Shown here piece after piece: positions 55,716 through 64,000 of a stretch of 64,000 nucleotides of DNA; the first letter of the stretch is position 1; the number at the start of each line of letters is the position of its first letter. The stretch comes from an uncultured Clostridia bacterium. GTDB lineage: Bacteria > Bacillota > Clostridia > Lachnospirales > Anaerotignaceae. The translations under genes and the position numbers were made by a program. Below the pieces are notes generated by a model. It did no database searches. It was not told where the DNA came from and saw nothing but the letters and a program-made list of their open reading frames with translations. The stretch spans positions 1 to 64,000 of the forward strand of contig CALWGF010000003.1 in NCBI GenBank assembly GCA_944379995.1, read 5' to 3'.

Positions 55716-57395
55716 TTATTTATTTTCTTGTTGAATTTCATTATGATAAAGTTTTATCTGTCTATTTTCATTAAGCACAACCTGAGCTATATTAAGAGAA
55801 TGGTCTGAAATTCTTTCAAGGTTTGTAAGAATATCTAAGAAATATATTCCCGGTTCAGCACTACATTCATTTGATGCAAGACGCTGAATATGTGCTATTC
55901 TTAATTTACTTCTTAATTCGTCAACAATATCTTCTTCTCTTACAACATTTCTTGCTGCTTCAACATCAAAGTTTTCAAAAGCTTTTATGGCTTCTGCAAA
56001 GCTTGTAAAACTATGTTTAACTATTTCTTTAAGTTCTGTCATAGCAGTATTTGAGAATGTTGTTTTTGACTCATACATTTCAGATGCTATTTCTGCAATA
56101 TTTTCGCAATGGTCACCAATTCTTTCAATATCATCTACAAGATGAAGAAGTGATGTAGCAGTAGTATTTTCAATATCACTTATAGGTTTACTACAAATTT
56201 TAACTACATATTGATTTATACCATCACAAATATTATCAATTTTTTCTTCTCTTTTCATTACCTTTTCTATTTCATCAGGATTTTTTGTATATAAACAATT
56301 TACAGAAGCATCAAGGTTTTTAAGAGCGATATTACCCATTCTTATAACCTCTTTAACTGCAAGCTGTACAGCAACGCTAGGTGTTTCAAGAACTCTGTCG
56401 TCAAGGTGTATAATAACTTTTTCTTCTTCTGTTTCTTTAACTTTATTAAGCTTTTTAGCAAGATATATAATACCATTACTAAATGGGAAAAGAAGTACTG
56501 TTGTAGCAACGTTAAATGATGTATGAACAATACTTATCTGTGTTATTGTTATAAGCTCTTCTCCAAGAGCAGGATTTATCATTTTAAAGTATATAATAGA
56601 TAATATACTAAATATAACTGTACCTATAATATTGAAAAGAAGGTGCATATAAGCAGCACTCTTAGCATTTCTACTTGCACCAATACTTGAAAGCATAGCT
56701 GTTATACAAGTACCTATATTTTGTCCCATAATTACATATACAGCAGCGTTAAAAGGAACAAGTCCTGCAACTGCAAGTGTTTGTAATATACCAACTGAAG
56801 CTGATGAACTCTGAATTATAGCAGTAACAACTGCACCAGCAAGAACACCAAGAAGTGGATTTGCACCAAGTGTTATAAATGCTGTTCTGAATATTTCAGA
56901 ATCTCTTAATGGTTTTACAGCACCTGACATCATATCAATTCCTATAAAAAGAATACCAAATCCTATAAGTATAGAAGCAATTTCTTTCTGTTTATTTTTC
57001 TTAGCTGTTATAAGTGCAACAACACCAATCATTACAACGATAGGTGCCATTGTAGACGGACTTAAAAACTCTGCCCATTCAACACTTGATACAAGCCAAC
57101 CTGTTACAGTAGTACCAATATTAGCACCCATAATAACACTCATAGCTTGCATAAGGTTCATAAGCCCTGCATTAACAAAACCAACAACCATTACTGTTGT
57201 AGCAGAAGAGCTCTGTATTATAGCTGTTACAAAAGCACCTAAAAGAACTCCCATAAGCTTATTTTTAGTAAGAACCTCAAGCATTTTTTTCATTTTTGAA
57301 CCGGCAGCATTTTGAAGCCCCTGTGCCATAATCTGCATACCGTAAATGAAAAGAGCTAAACCTCCTACAAAGGGAAATAAAATATCCGTTAACAT
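55716..57395 (-). CDS. Na+/phosphate cotransporter (NptA family) with PhoU-like domain
   Basis: 559 residues. Two inverted repeats of the Na/Pi transport domain have the QSSSATT and QSSSASV signatures in AIIQSSSA. About eight membrane segments (1-310) are followed by a cytoplasmic PhoU-like helical domain (about 340-545). It takes up or exports phosphate with Na+. Monocistronic, with Pho-box-like repeats upstream. Confidence 0.92.
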   Translation of the reverse strand: MLTDILFPFVGGLALFIYGMQIMAQGLQNAAGSKMKKMLEVLTKNKLMGVLLGAFVTAIIQSSSATTVMVVGFVNAGLMNLMQAMSVIMGANIGTTVTGWLVSSVEWAEFLSPSTMAPIVVMIGVVALITAKKNKQKEIASILIGFGILFIGIDMMSGAVKPLRDSEIFRTAFITLGANPLLGVLAGAVVTAIIQSSSASVGILQTLAVAGLVPFNAAVYVIMGQNIGTCITAMLSSIGASRNAKSAAYMHLLFNIIGTVIFSILSIIYFKMINPALGEELITITQISIVHTSFNVATTVLLFPFSNGIIYLAKKLNKVKETEEEKVIIHLDDRVLETPSVAVQLAVKEVIRMGNIALKNLDASVNCLYTKNPDEIEKVMKREEKIDNICDGINQYVVKICSKPISDIENTTATSLLHLVDDIERIGDHCENIAEIASEMYESKTTFSNTAMTELKEIVKHSFTSFAEAIKAFENFDVEAARNVVREEDIVDELRSKLRIAHIQRLASNECSAEPGIYFLDILTNLERISDHSLNIAQVVLNENRQIKLYHNEIQQENK

Positions 57396-57478
57396 GTATT
57401 TGTCCTCCTCAAAATATTCCTTTTATTGATTATCCCCCACAATTCAACAACAATACCATAACATTATCAAAACACAAA

Positions 57479-57505
57479 TTCAACATTTTTAACATAGATT
57501 TAACA
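57479..57505. promoter_or_regulatory. Possible Pho-box-like repeats
   Basis: Two TTAACA hexamers (57489-57494 and 57500-57505) with an 11-bp period, preceded by TCAACA, as in the Bacillus PhoP consensus TT(A/T/C)ACA repeats. They lie 95-110 bp upstream of the Na/Pi gene but read on the opposite strand. Confidence 0.3.
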
Positions 57506-57677
57506 GACTTTGTGAATATAAACAAAGTAAATTACAATATTGTACAAATTATTCGTAATAAATTAATTTTAAAAAATGTTTATAAATTAATATATATTGT
57601 ATTTTTTATCATCATATAAAACTATATAAAAATACTCTTTCTTATAATTATACCCTATATAAAAAAAATGTATATCA
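57506..57677. other. Intergenic, AT-rich, no gene seen
   Basis: Divergent region between the Na/Pi gene and ddh; no ORF or RNA structure recognised. Confidence 0.55.
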
Positions 57678-57705
57678 TTGTAAATAGAAATTTACTTTAT
57701 ATAAT
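57678..57705 (+). promoter_or_regulatory. Promoter of ddh
   Basis: TTGTAA, 16 bp, TATAAT; leader about 50 nt with AAGGAGG before the start. Confidence 0.55.
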
Positions 57706-57759
57706 TTAAAAAAAATGTTATACTGTTCTTACAAAACTAAATCTAAGGAGGTTTTTTTA

Positions 57760-58749
57760 ATGAGTTCAAAAATCAGAATTGGTATTGCAGGATATGGTAA
57801 CATCGGTAGAGGTGTTGAACTTGCAATAAAACAAAATCCAGATACAGAGCTTGTTGCTGTATTAACAAGACGTAATCCTGAAACTGTAAAAACTCTTACA
57901 GAAGGTGTAAAAGTTGTTCATGTTGATGATGCAGCATCTATGAAAGATGATATTGATGTAATGATTCTCTGCGGAGGTTCTGCAACAGACCTTCCTGTTA
58001 TGGGACCACAGTTTGCAGAAATGTTTAATACAATAGATAGTTTTGATACACATGCTAAAATTCCTGAATATTTTGAAGCTGTTGATGCAGCTGCTAAAAA
58101 AGGAAATAATGTATCTATTATATCAGTAGGTTGGGACCCTGGTATGTTCTCAATCAATAGACTTTATTCAGAAGCAATACTTCCAGAAGGAAGCCATTAC
58201 ACATTCTGGGGAAAAGGTATTAGTCAGGGACATTCAGACGCTATAAGACGTGTTGAAGGTGTTCAAGACGGAAAACAGTATACTATTCCTTCTGAAAAAG
58301 CTATGGCTGCTGCAAAAAGCGGTTCAGAACCAAATCTTACAACAAGAGAAAAACATACTCGTGAATGTTTTGTAGTTGCAAAAGAAGGTGCTGATAAAGC
58401 TGCTATCGAAAAAACAATTAAAGAAATGCCTAACTATTTCTCAGATTATGACACAACAGTTAATTTCATTTCACAGGAAGAACTTAACGAAAAACACAGC
58501 AAAATGCCTCATGGTGGATTTGTAATCAGAAGTGGTAAAACAGGTAATGGTGAAAACCATCATGTAATAGAATACTCATTAAAACTTGATTCAAACCCAG
58601 AATTTACATCAAGTGTTCTTGTTGCTTATGCAAGAGCGGCATATAGACTTGCTAAAAACGGTGACTGTGGTGCAAAATCAGTATTTGATATAGCTCCAGC
58701 TCTTCTTTCTCCAAAATCAGCAGAAGAATTAAGAAAAGAATTACTTTAA
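57760..58749 (+). CDS. ddh: meso-Diaminopimelate dehydrogenase
   Basis: A 329-residue NADPH enzyme that makes meso-diaminopimelate in one step from tetrahydrodipicolinate, for lysine and peptidoglycan. The dinucleotide-binding loop GIAGYGNIGRG, then CGGSATDLP, SVGWDPGMFS and GISQGHSDAIRR are family motifs. ATG 57760 follows AAGGAGG. It implies mDAP-type peptidoglycan or the dehydrogenase lysine route. Confidence 0.97.
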   Translation: MSSKIRIGIAGYGNIGRGVELAIKQNPDTELVAVLTRRNPETVKTLTEGVKVVHVDDAASMKDDIDVMILCGGSATDLPVMGPQFAEMFNTIDSFDTHAKIPEYFEAVDAAAKKGNNVSIISVGWDPGMFSINRLYSEAILPEGSHYTFWGKGISQGHSDAIRRVEGVQDGKQYTIPSEKAMAAAKSGSEPNLTTREKHTRECFVVAKEGADKAAIEKTIKEMPNYFSDYDTTVNFISQEELNEKHSKMPHGGFVIRSGKTGNGENHHVIEYSLKLDSNPEFTSSVLVAYARAAYRLAKNGDCGAKSVFDIAPALLSPKSAEELRKELL

Positions 58750-58757
58750 TAAAAATT

Positions 58758-58786
58758 AAAGGTACAGATTAAAAATCTGTACCTTT
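58758..58786. terminator. Terminator of ddh (bidirectional)
   Basis: AAAGGTACAGATT/AATCTGTACCTTT with T tract. Confidence 0.9.
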
Positions 58787-58787
58787 T

Positions 58788-59699
58788 TTATGTAAATAAT
58801 ATTAATATAGTTGTCATAGCTATAAGACTACAAACTATACATATTGAATTTATAACTCCTGCTAATGAATAATCTCCACCTAACCTTTGACAATATATAG
58901 GTGCTATACTAAGTATTGGCGAAAAAACAGCCATAGTAATTATTGTTTTTATATCTTTACTAAATGGCAATATAAAAAATATTATACAAGCAAAAACAAT
59001 AGAGCCTATATATCTTATAAAAATTATTTTAAATATCTTCTTTGCATTTTCAAAGTCAATATTTATTTCAAATATAATACCTATTAAAAACATAGCAAGA
59101 AATGTATTTGCATTACCAAATAATTTAATTATACTATAAGCTGAATTTGGAAGATAAATGCCTATTGATGTTATTATAAACATAATTATATATGTCATAA
59201 ATGACGGAGAAGATGTAAGAATTTTTAAAAAGTTAGAAAGTGAAAATTTACTGTTTTTATTAACTATTGCTGAAACAACAGCAAATGATATACCTAAACA
59301 CATCATACCATTTCCCATATCAAAAAGACAAAGTGCCGCTAATGTTGTAGATGGAAAAAATGCTTGTGCAAAAGGAATTGTAAAATTACCTATATTATAA
59401 CTTGATGAATTTATCATATAAAATACTTTATCCATTGAACTTTTTCGTTTAGAAACAATAAATCCAACAAAAAGCATTATAATATTTGTTACTATACCTA
59501 AAAATATCATACTTATAAGAGTACTATTTATTACTACTCCTTGAAAACCCGAAGCCAAAGCTGCTGGAAGTGTAATATTCATTATTATTTTAGAAATAAC
59601 TTTACTTTCTGATAATGTTATAATACCTCTTTTTTTAAATAAATATCCTGCAATAATAATTATTATAAAACCTAATGCCCTTGTTAATATTTCTGTCAA
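58788..59699 (-). CDS. AEC-family transporter
   Basis: A 303-residue protein with about ten membrane helices in two halves. The auxin-efflux-carrier features are NITLPAALASGF, the SSSYNIGNFTIPFAQAFF segment and a C-terminal GGDYSLAG. Substrates of bacterial members include malate and other anions. The start is TTG after GGGGGGA. Downstream of it lies ddh, converging. Confidence 0.87.
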   Translation of the reverse strand: MTEILTRALGFIIIIIAGYLFKKRGIITLSESKVISKIIMNITLPAALASGFQGVVINSTLISMIFLGIVTNIIMLFVGFIVSKRKSSMDKVFYMINSSSYNIGNFTIPFAQAFFPSTTLAALCLFDMGNGMMCLGISFAVVSAIVNKNSKFSLSNFLKILTSSPSFMTYIIMFIITSIGIYLPNSAYSIIKLFGNANTFLAMFLIGIIFEINIDFENAKKIFKIIFIRYIGSIVFACIIFFILPFSKDIKTIITMAVFSPILSIAPIYCQRLGGDYSLAGVINSICIVCSLIAMTTILILFT

Positions 59700-59727
59700 T
59701 TATATTTCCCCCCATAATTACAAAAAA

Positions 59728-59751
59728 GAGGCTGTCATTTAAGACAACCTC
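59728..59751 (-). terminator. Terminator of infC-rpmI-rplT
   Basis: GAGGTTGTC/GACAGCCTC (one G-U pair) with T tract on the minus strand, just after rplT. Confidence 0.88.
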
Positions 59752-59764
59752 TTTTTTTATTTAA

Positions 59765-60121
59765 TTAGTTTAATTTGCTTTTAGCTGTTTCTGCTAATTT
59801 AGCGAAAGCTGCTGTATCATTTACAGCAAGGTCAGCAAGCATCTTTCTGTTGATTGTGATGTCTGCTAATTTTAATCCGTGCATTAATTTGCTGTAAGAA
59901 ATGTTGTTCATTCTAGCAGCTGCATTAATTCTTGTTATCCAAAGGCTTCTATATTCTCTCTTTGTCTGTTTTCTACCAGCAAATGCATAAGCCATAGCTT
60001 TCATTACAGACTGTTTTGCAACTCTGTACTGTTTGCTTCTTGCACCACGGTAACCTTTAGCTAATTTTAAAACTTTTTTATGTCTTTTTCTAGCGTTTAA
60101 CGCTCCTTTAACTCTTGCCAT
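59765..60121 (-). CDS. rplT: 50S ribosomal protein L20
   Basis: A 118-residue basic helical protein ([32 protein letters not shown]). It is essential for early 50S assembly and represses its own operon in Firmicutes by binding the leader RNA. Last gene of infC-rpmI-rplT. Confidence 0.98.
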   Translation of the reverse strand: MARVKGALNARKRHKKVLKLAKGYRGARSKQYRVAKQSVMKAMAYAFAGRKQTKREYRSLWITRINAAARMNNISYSKLMHGLKLADITINRKMLADLAVNDTAAFAKLAETAKSKLN

Positions 60122-60157
60122 TTCAAAAATCCTCCTTGTATACTATCCCCGAAAAAA

Positions 60158-60358
60158 TTATGCGTAAGGTAATAATTTTTTCTTAACGCTGTTAGAAACT
60201 GTTTTATCAACTAATGTAGCTTTTCTTAATTTTCTTTTTCTCTTTGTTGTTTTCTTTCCGAGAATATGCTGTGTATTGGATTTATTTCTTTTAATTTTAC
60301 CTGTTCCAGTAACTTTATAACGTTTTGCAGCAGCTTTTTTTGTTTTTAATTTAGGCAT
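60158..60358 (-). CDS. rpmI: 50S ribosomal protein L35
   Basis: 66 residues, very basic, with [20 protein letters not shown] at the N-terminus. Middle gene of the infC operon, strong AGGAGG. Confidence 0.98.
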   Translation of the reverse strand: MPKLKTKKAAAKRYKVTGTGKIKRNKSNTQHILGKKTTKRKRKLRKATLVDKTVSNSVKKKLLPYA

Positions 60359-60382
60359 AATGTATATCCTCCTTAGATTATC

Positions 60383-60895
60383 TTATTTAGAACTTTTAGG
60401 AGCAAGGAACATAACGAGGCTCTTTGCTTCCATTTTTGGTGGTTTATCAACTATTCCATACTCTGAAATGTCTTTAGCAAAATCTTCAAGAATAATAGTA
60501 GCAGTTTTTGAATGTCCTATTTCACGACCTCTAAAACGGATACTAACTTTTACCTTATCTCCATTTTTCAAGAATTCAATAGCTTTTTTAACCTTAACCT
60601 GTACATCGTGTGTGTCGATACTTGGAGACAAACGCAATTCCTTAACATCAACAGTTTTCTGTTTTTTTCTTGCTTCCTTCTCTTTTTTCGCCTGGTCAAA
60701 TTTATATTTTCCGTAATCCATAATACGACATACCGGCGGTTTAGCAGTTGGTGCAATTTTAACAAGGTCTAATTTTCTTTCATCAGCAATTTTCTGTGCT
60801 TCTCTTGATGAAACTATACCAAGCTGATTTCCTTCCTCATCGATAAGTCTTACTTCTTTGTCTCTAATTTGCTCATTGATCATTAATTCTGTAAT
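60383..60895 (-). CDS. infC: Translation initiation factor IF-3 (AUU start)
   Basis: A 170-residue factor that binds the 30S subunit and checks start codons. The N domain is INEQIRDKEVRLIDEEG and the C domain ends in the usual KSLVMFLAP. The only initiation site well spaced from GGGGAGGTG is ATT at 60895 (7 bp); the nearest in-frame ATG (60883) is 19 bp away. AUU starts let IF-3 limit its own synthesis, as known in E. coli. Confidence 0.93.
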   Translation of the reverse strand: MTELMINEQIRDKEVRLIDEEGNQLGIVSSREAQKIADERKLDLVKIAPTAKPPVCRIMDYGKYKFDQAKKEKEARKKQKTVDVKELRLSPSIDTHDVQVKVKKAIEFLKNGDKVKVSIRFRGREIGHSKTATIILEDFAKDISEYGIVDKPPKMEAKSLVMFLAPKSSK

Positions 60896-60927
60896 AGCCG
60901 AGCACCTCCCCAAAATAATATAACAAT

Positions 60928-61068
60928 AAAAAAAGTGAATAGAAGTCTATCCACCTGAAAATACATCATAAAACACAGCACAAAAGTACTGTTTTTAAAC
61001 TACGTATTAACCCAAACACCTATGTATTTAAGGTGAGAAGTGGATACTTCTTCTTTATTACTTGAAGA
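60928..61068 (-). promoter_or_regulatory. L20-type leader of the infC operon with attenuating terminator
   Basis: A terminator hairpin GTGGATAG/CTATTCAC (60954-60935) with seven T precedes infC. Its left arm GTGGATA can pair instead with TATCCAC (61046-61040) far upstream, giving a long-range antiterminator. This is the logic of the Firmicutes L20 leader, where L20 favours termination. The transcript start is predicted near 61062. Confidence 0.8.
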
Positions 61069-61097
61069 ATTATAGCACAACAATATATTTATGTCAA
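61069..61097 (-). promoter_or_regulatory. Consensus promoter of infC operon
   Basis: TTGACA (61097-61092), 17 bp, TATAAT (61074-61069): a perfect match on the minus strand. Confidence 0.9.
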
Positions 61098-61192
61098 TAA
61101 TATTTTCACATTTAATAAATATATTTTTTAATGTTAATTTAATATTTATACTTTAAAATAAAATTACAAAAAACACAGAGGAGGTATAAAAC

Positions 61193-61501
61193 ATGAAAAA
61201 ATTATCATTAAAATCAATTTCAGCTATTATAGCAGCTATAATTATACTATTTTTAATTATGAGTTCTATTTGTATTATGGTTTTTAGAATAGACAGTACA
61301 GAAGCAAGAAATAAAGCTCTTGAACAATCTGGAGGCGGAGAAATTATAAGTGAACAGATTGAAAGTGAAGATTTATTTTTAAATGAATATAGTTATATAA
61401 TAATCAACGGCGATAATTGGTATGATATAGAAATTAATGGATTTGGTCAAATTAAAGAATTTAAACAAGGTACAGGAAACTACCCATTATATAAAGATTA
61501 A
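61193..61501 (+). CDS. Small membrane-anchored PepSY-like protein
   Basis: 102 residues: a basic start, one membrane helix (about 10-31), then a single domain. The segment EARNKALEQSGGGEIISEQI...WYDIEINGFGQIKEF resembles a PepSY/propeptide-like beta-alpha unit. No function can be assigned. GAGGAGG ribosome site and strong terminator show it is a real gene. Confidence 0.7.
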   Translation: MKKLSLKSISAIIAAIIILFLIMSSICIMVFRIDSTEARNKALEQSGGGEIISEQIESEDLFLNEYSYIIINGDNWYDIEINGFGQIKEFKQGTGNYPLYKD

Positions 61502-61502
61502 T

Positions 61503-61540
61503 AAAAAAGGTTAAAGACTTAAAAGTCTTTAACCTTTTTT
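61503..61540. terminator. Bidirectional terminator
   Basis: AAAAAAGGTTAAAGACTT/AAGTCTTTAACCTTTTTT, 18-bp arms with a minimal loop, between the PepSY-like gene and thrS. Confidence 0.92.
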
Positions 61541-61547
61541 ATTATAA

Positions 61548-63458
61548 TTAGTTATTTTCTCTTGTTTTGATTTCTTCTTTAACTCTTGCAATAACATCTT
61601 CAAGGTCAAACTGTCCTTCTTCACCATTTGCTCTTGAACGAAGTGAAACTTTTCCTGCTTCTTTATCTTTTTCACCAACAACGATAATATAAGGTACTCT
61701 TTCGTTTCTTGCTTCTCTGATTTTGTATCCGATTTTTTCAGCTCTGTTATCAGTTTCAACTCTGATACCTTCTGCATCAAGTCTGTCTGCAACAGATTTT
61801 GCATAATCTTCAAATTTTTCAGATATAGGAAGAACTTTAACCTGAACAGGTGAAAGCCATGTTGGGAACTGTCCTGCAAAGTGTTCAATTAATATACCTA
61901 TAAATCTTTCTATTGAACCAAAGCAAACTCTGTGAATCATAACAGGTCTTTTCTTTGTTCCGTCTGCTGCTGTATATTCAAGGTCAAATCTTTCTGGCAT
62001 CTGCATGTCAAGCTGTATTGTACCACACTGCCATGTTCTTCCAAGAGAGTCTTCAAGGTGGAAGTCAATTTTTGGTCCATAGAATGCACCATCACCTTCA
62101 TTTACAACATATTCAATGCCATTTTCATTAAGAGCATCTCTAAGACCATTTGTAGCTATTTCCCAAGCTTCATCAGAACCCATACTATCTTCTGGTCTTG
62201 TTGAAAGTTCTATATGATATTTGAAACCAAAAAGGCTATAAACGCTGTCAATAAGTTTAATTACACCACTTATTTCATCTTTAATCTGTTCTTCTGTCAT
62301 AAATATATGAGCATCGTCCTGATTGAAGCAACGAACACGCATAAGACCATGTAAAGCACCTGATTTTTCGTGTCTGTGTACAAGACCGATTTCACCAACT
62401 CTTAATGGAAGGTCTCTATATGAATGCATATTCTGTTTGTATACAAGCATACCACCTGGACAGTTCATAGGTTTAATAGCAAAGTCCTGTTCATCAATTA
62501 TTGTTGTATACATATTATCTTTATAGTGGTCCCAGTGACCGCTTGTTTCCCAAAGCTGTCTACTTAATATAATAGGTGTTGAAACTTCAACATAACCTGC
62601 TTTTTTATGAATTTCTCTCCAGAAATCAAGAAGAGTATTTTTAACAACCATACCTTTTGGAAGGAAGAATGGGAAACCAGGACCTTCATCAAGGAGTGCA
62701 AAAAGTTGTAATTCTTTTCCAAGTTTTCTATGGTCACGTTTTTTAGCTTCTTCAATCATATTAAGATATGCATCAAGGTCAGCTGCTTTTGTATAAGCTG
62801 TACCATAAATTCTTGAAAGCATTTTGTTCTTTTCATTACCTCTCCAATAAGCACCTGCAACAGATGTAAGTTTAAATGCTTTTACAGGTTTTGTACTCAT
62901 AAGGTGTGGACCTGCACAAAGGTCAACGTATTCACCTTGTTTATAGAATGAAATAACAGCATCTTCTGGAAGGTCATTTATAAGTTCAACTTTATATGGT
63001 TCTTCTCTTTCTTCCATATATTTTATAGCTTCTGCTCTTGGAAGTTCAAATTTTTCAAGTGGAAGATTTTCTTTAACAATAGCTTTCATTTCTTTTTCAA
63101 TAGCTGTAAGTTCTTCTGGTGTAAATGGTGTAGGTCTATCAAAGTCATAATAGAAACCTTCAGCAATAGCAGGTCCTATTGCAAGTTTTGTTTCTGGGTA
63201 AAGTCTTTTTATAGCCTGAGCCATAATATGAGATGCTGTATGACGGAAAGCTCTTTTTCCTTCTTCATCGTCAAATGTACAAATACTTACTTCTGCATCT
63301 TTATCTACAACAAAACGAAGGTCTTGTGTTTCACCATCAACTATTCCACAACAAGCATTTCTTGCAAGTCCTTCGCTTATACTTTTTGCAATATCAAGTA
63401 CGGAAATTGCATTTTCATATTCTTTTACAACTCCGTCTTTAAGTGTTACCTTAATCAT
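61548..63458 (-). CDS. thrS: Threonyl-tRNA synthetase
   Basis: A 636-residue class II synthetase. TGS domain (1-62), the editing/SAD domain with HTASHIMAQA and the zinc-type C..H motif (YVDLCAGPHL), the catalytic core (IKPMNCPGG, MRVRCFNQDDAHIF, VCFGSIERFIGILIEH) and an anticodon-binding C-terminus (VKVLPISEKFEDYA). ATG 63458 fits GAAAGGAGAT. It is controlled by the T-box ahead of it. Confidence 0.98.
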   Translation of the reverse strand: MIKVTLKDGVVKEYENAISVLDIAKSISEGLARNACCGIVDGETQDLRFVVDKDAEVSICTFDDEEGKRAFRHTASHIMAQAIKRLYPETKLAIGPAIAEGFYYDFDRPTPFTPEELTAIEKEMKAIVKENLPLEKFELPRAEAIKYMEEREEPYKVELINDLPEDAVISFYKQGEYVDLCAGPHLMSTKPVKAFKLTSVAGAYWRGNEKNKMLSRIYGTAYTKAADLDAYLNMIEEAKKRDHRKLGKELQLFALLDEGPGFPFFLPKGMVVKNTLLDFWREIHKKAGYVEVSTPIILSRQLWETSGHWDHYKDNMYTTIIDEQDFAIKPMNCPGGMLVYKQNMHSYRDLPLRVGEIGLVHRHEKSGALHGLMRVRCFNQDDAHIFMTEEQIKDEISGVIKLIDSVYSLFGFKYHIELSTRPEDSMGSDEAWEIATNGLRDALNENGIEYVVNEGDGAFYGPKIDFHLEDSLGRTWQCGTIQLDMQMPERFDLEYTAADGTKKRPVMIHRVCFGSIERFIGILIEHFAGQFPTWLSPVQVKVLPISEKFEDYAKSVADRLDAEGIRVETDNRAEKIGYKIREARNERVPYIIVVGEKDKEAGKVSLRSRANGEEGQFDLEDVIARVKEEIKTRENN

Positions 63459-63520
63459 TATTATATCTCCTTTCAAATTAAAAAAATTTCCAATAAAAAA
63501 ACTCCCATACCTTAATATAA

Positions 63521-63755
63521 AAATAAAAAGGGACGAGAGTATTATATTCCCGCGGTTCCACCCTAATTGTAAAAACCACTTAATTAAAAACTTTAACGCA
63601 GTTATACGGACTTTTTTAAAGTCACTCCGAGGTGGTATTCGAACTATCGTAAATAGGAATACTCACACCAATTTTAATAATAAAACTGTATTCCCTCTCT
63701 GAAAGATACTTGACAGCCTACTGTCCTCATCAATGTATTAACAATATATATCAAT
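63521..63755 (-). promoter_or_regulatory. T-box riboswitch for threonine ahead of thrS
   Basis: The T-box sequence AGGGTGGAACCGCGGG is at 63564-63549 on the minus strand. Stem I shows AGAGAGGGAA and, at the 3' side, GAAT-ACC-A with the Thr specifier ACC at 63636-63634. A terminator-like tract TCCCTTTTTATTT follows (63533-63521). Uncharged tRNA-Thr would bind the specifier and T-box and allow readthrough into thrS. Confidence 0.95.
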
Positions 63756-63761
63756 GACGTT

Positions 63762-63789
63762 ATTATATCACATAGAAAAAAGCTGTCAA
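63762..63789 (-). promoter_or_regulatory. Promoter of thrS
   Basis: TTGACA (63789-63784), 16 bp, TATAAT (63767-63762) on the minus strand, just upstream of the T-box. Confidence 0.8.
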
Positions 63790-63912
63790 GGAGTTTTTCA
63801 AATTATAAACAAAACTTTTACAAAAAGCCTATGTTTAATTTAAAATATGACTTTTACCATTTTTTAAAATATGATATATTATTATTTGTGTTTTAAAAGG
63901 AGGTAAAATAAT

Positions 63913-64000
63913 ATGGTTATATTAATAATAATGGCAATAGGCATTTTTATTGGATATAAATATTTCAATGAAAAATATTCAGGTTTAAATGGTAAAATAC
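63913..64000 (+). CDS. 5' end of a membrane protein gene (partial, cut by the window)
   Basis: ATG after AAAAGGAGG; the visible 29 residues start MVILIIMAIGIFIGYKYF, an N-terminal membrane helix, then NEKYSGLNGK. This resembles the start of the small LysO/DUF340-type lysine exporter subunits, but too little is visible to be sure. Confidence 0.55.
   Translation, partial: MVILIIMAIGIFIGYKYFNEKYSGLNGKI

Noticed and set aside
1-64000. CRISPR arrays, tRNA or rRNA genes, prophage
   Set aside because: No regularly spaced repeats, cloverleaf sequences, rRNA segments or phage genes were seen anywhere in the window.

Overview
The window looks like a chromosomal segment of a strictly anaerobic, spore-forming, low-GC Clostridia member (Lachnospirales-like is my best guess). 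The base composition is visibly AT-rich and the ribosome-binding sites are strong AGGAGG-type. There are spore genes (gpr, a GerM-like protein), several [FeFe] hydrogenases, a reverse rubrerythrin behind a PerR-type operator, and a meso-diaminopimelate dehydrogenase. The leaders are typical of Firmicutes: T-box, ZTP and an L20-type leader. I see no rRNA, tRNA, CRISPR array or prophage. At least nine genes appear to start with TTG or GTG, and infC with ATT.

Layout. 0.1-4.8 kb (-): a four-gene operon of a thioredoxin-like [2Fe-2S] protein, a PAS-containing sensory [FeFe] hydrogenase (HydS, group C3-like), a SpoIIE/PP2C-type phosphatase and a ferredoxin-type group B [FeFe] hydrogenase. This is the most interesting system here. 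5-10.4 kb: an ABC-F protein, yajC-tgt, a THUMP RNA methyltransferase and a small HPr-like protein without the phosphorylated histidine. 10.4-14.7 kb (-): an HD nucleotidase-like gene, a GNAT gene and purMND. 14.7-18.4 kb: an M16C peptidase and reverse rubrerythrin. 18.4-23 kb: a frameshifted VWA gene, a second group B [FeFe] hydrogenase, a Cys-rich miniprotein with an amidase, and a 52-residue protein.

23-27.3 kb (+): a divergent topoisomerase IV pair (parE-parC) behind a leader with an intrinsic terminator. 27.3-35.6 kb: a DnaQ-like exonuclease (+), then a minus-strand operon comEA - response regulator - histidine kinase - gerM - comEC - holA. 35.6-40.6 kb: a D,D-carboxypeptidase, a MESH1-like HD hydrolase with ybaK, rpsT divergent from gpr, and a diguanylate cyclase. 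40.9-45.6 kb (-): purH under a ZTP riboswitch, then ktrB-ktrA and an rRNA methyltransferase. 45.7-51.7 kb (-): ymfF-ymfH-lgt, a CofE-like ligase behind an operator-like repeat cluster, and an anion permease. 51.7-57.4 kb (-): CBS-DRTGG pyrophosphatase, a MoxR/VWA pair and a Na/Pi cotransporter. 57.7-64 kb: ddh (+), an AEC transporter, infC-rpmI-rplT with an L20-type leader, a small PepSY-like membrane protein (+), thrS with a Thr T-box, and the 5' end of a membrane protein at the right edge.

Much of the content is housekeeping: translation, purine synthesis, K+ and phosphate transport, envelope. The accessory interest lies in the hydrogen-sensing operon, the regulatory RNAs and leaders, and several small or divergent proteins. 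Coordinates and motifs were read by eye; no database search was possible.
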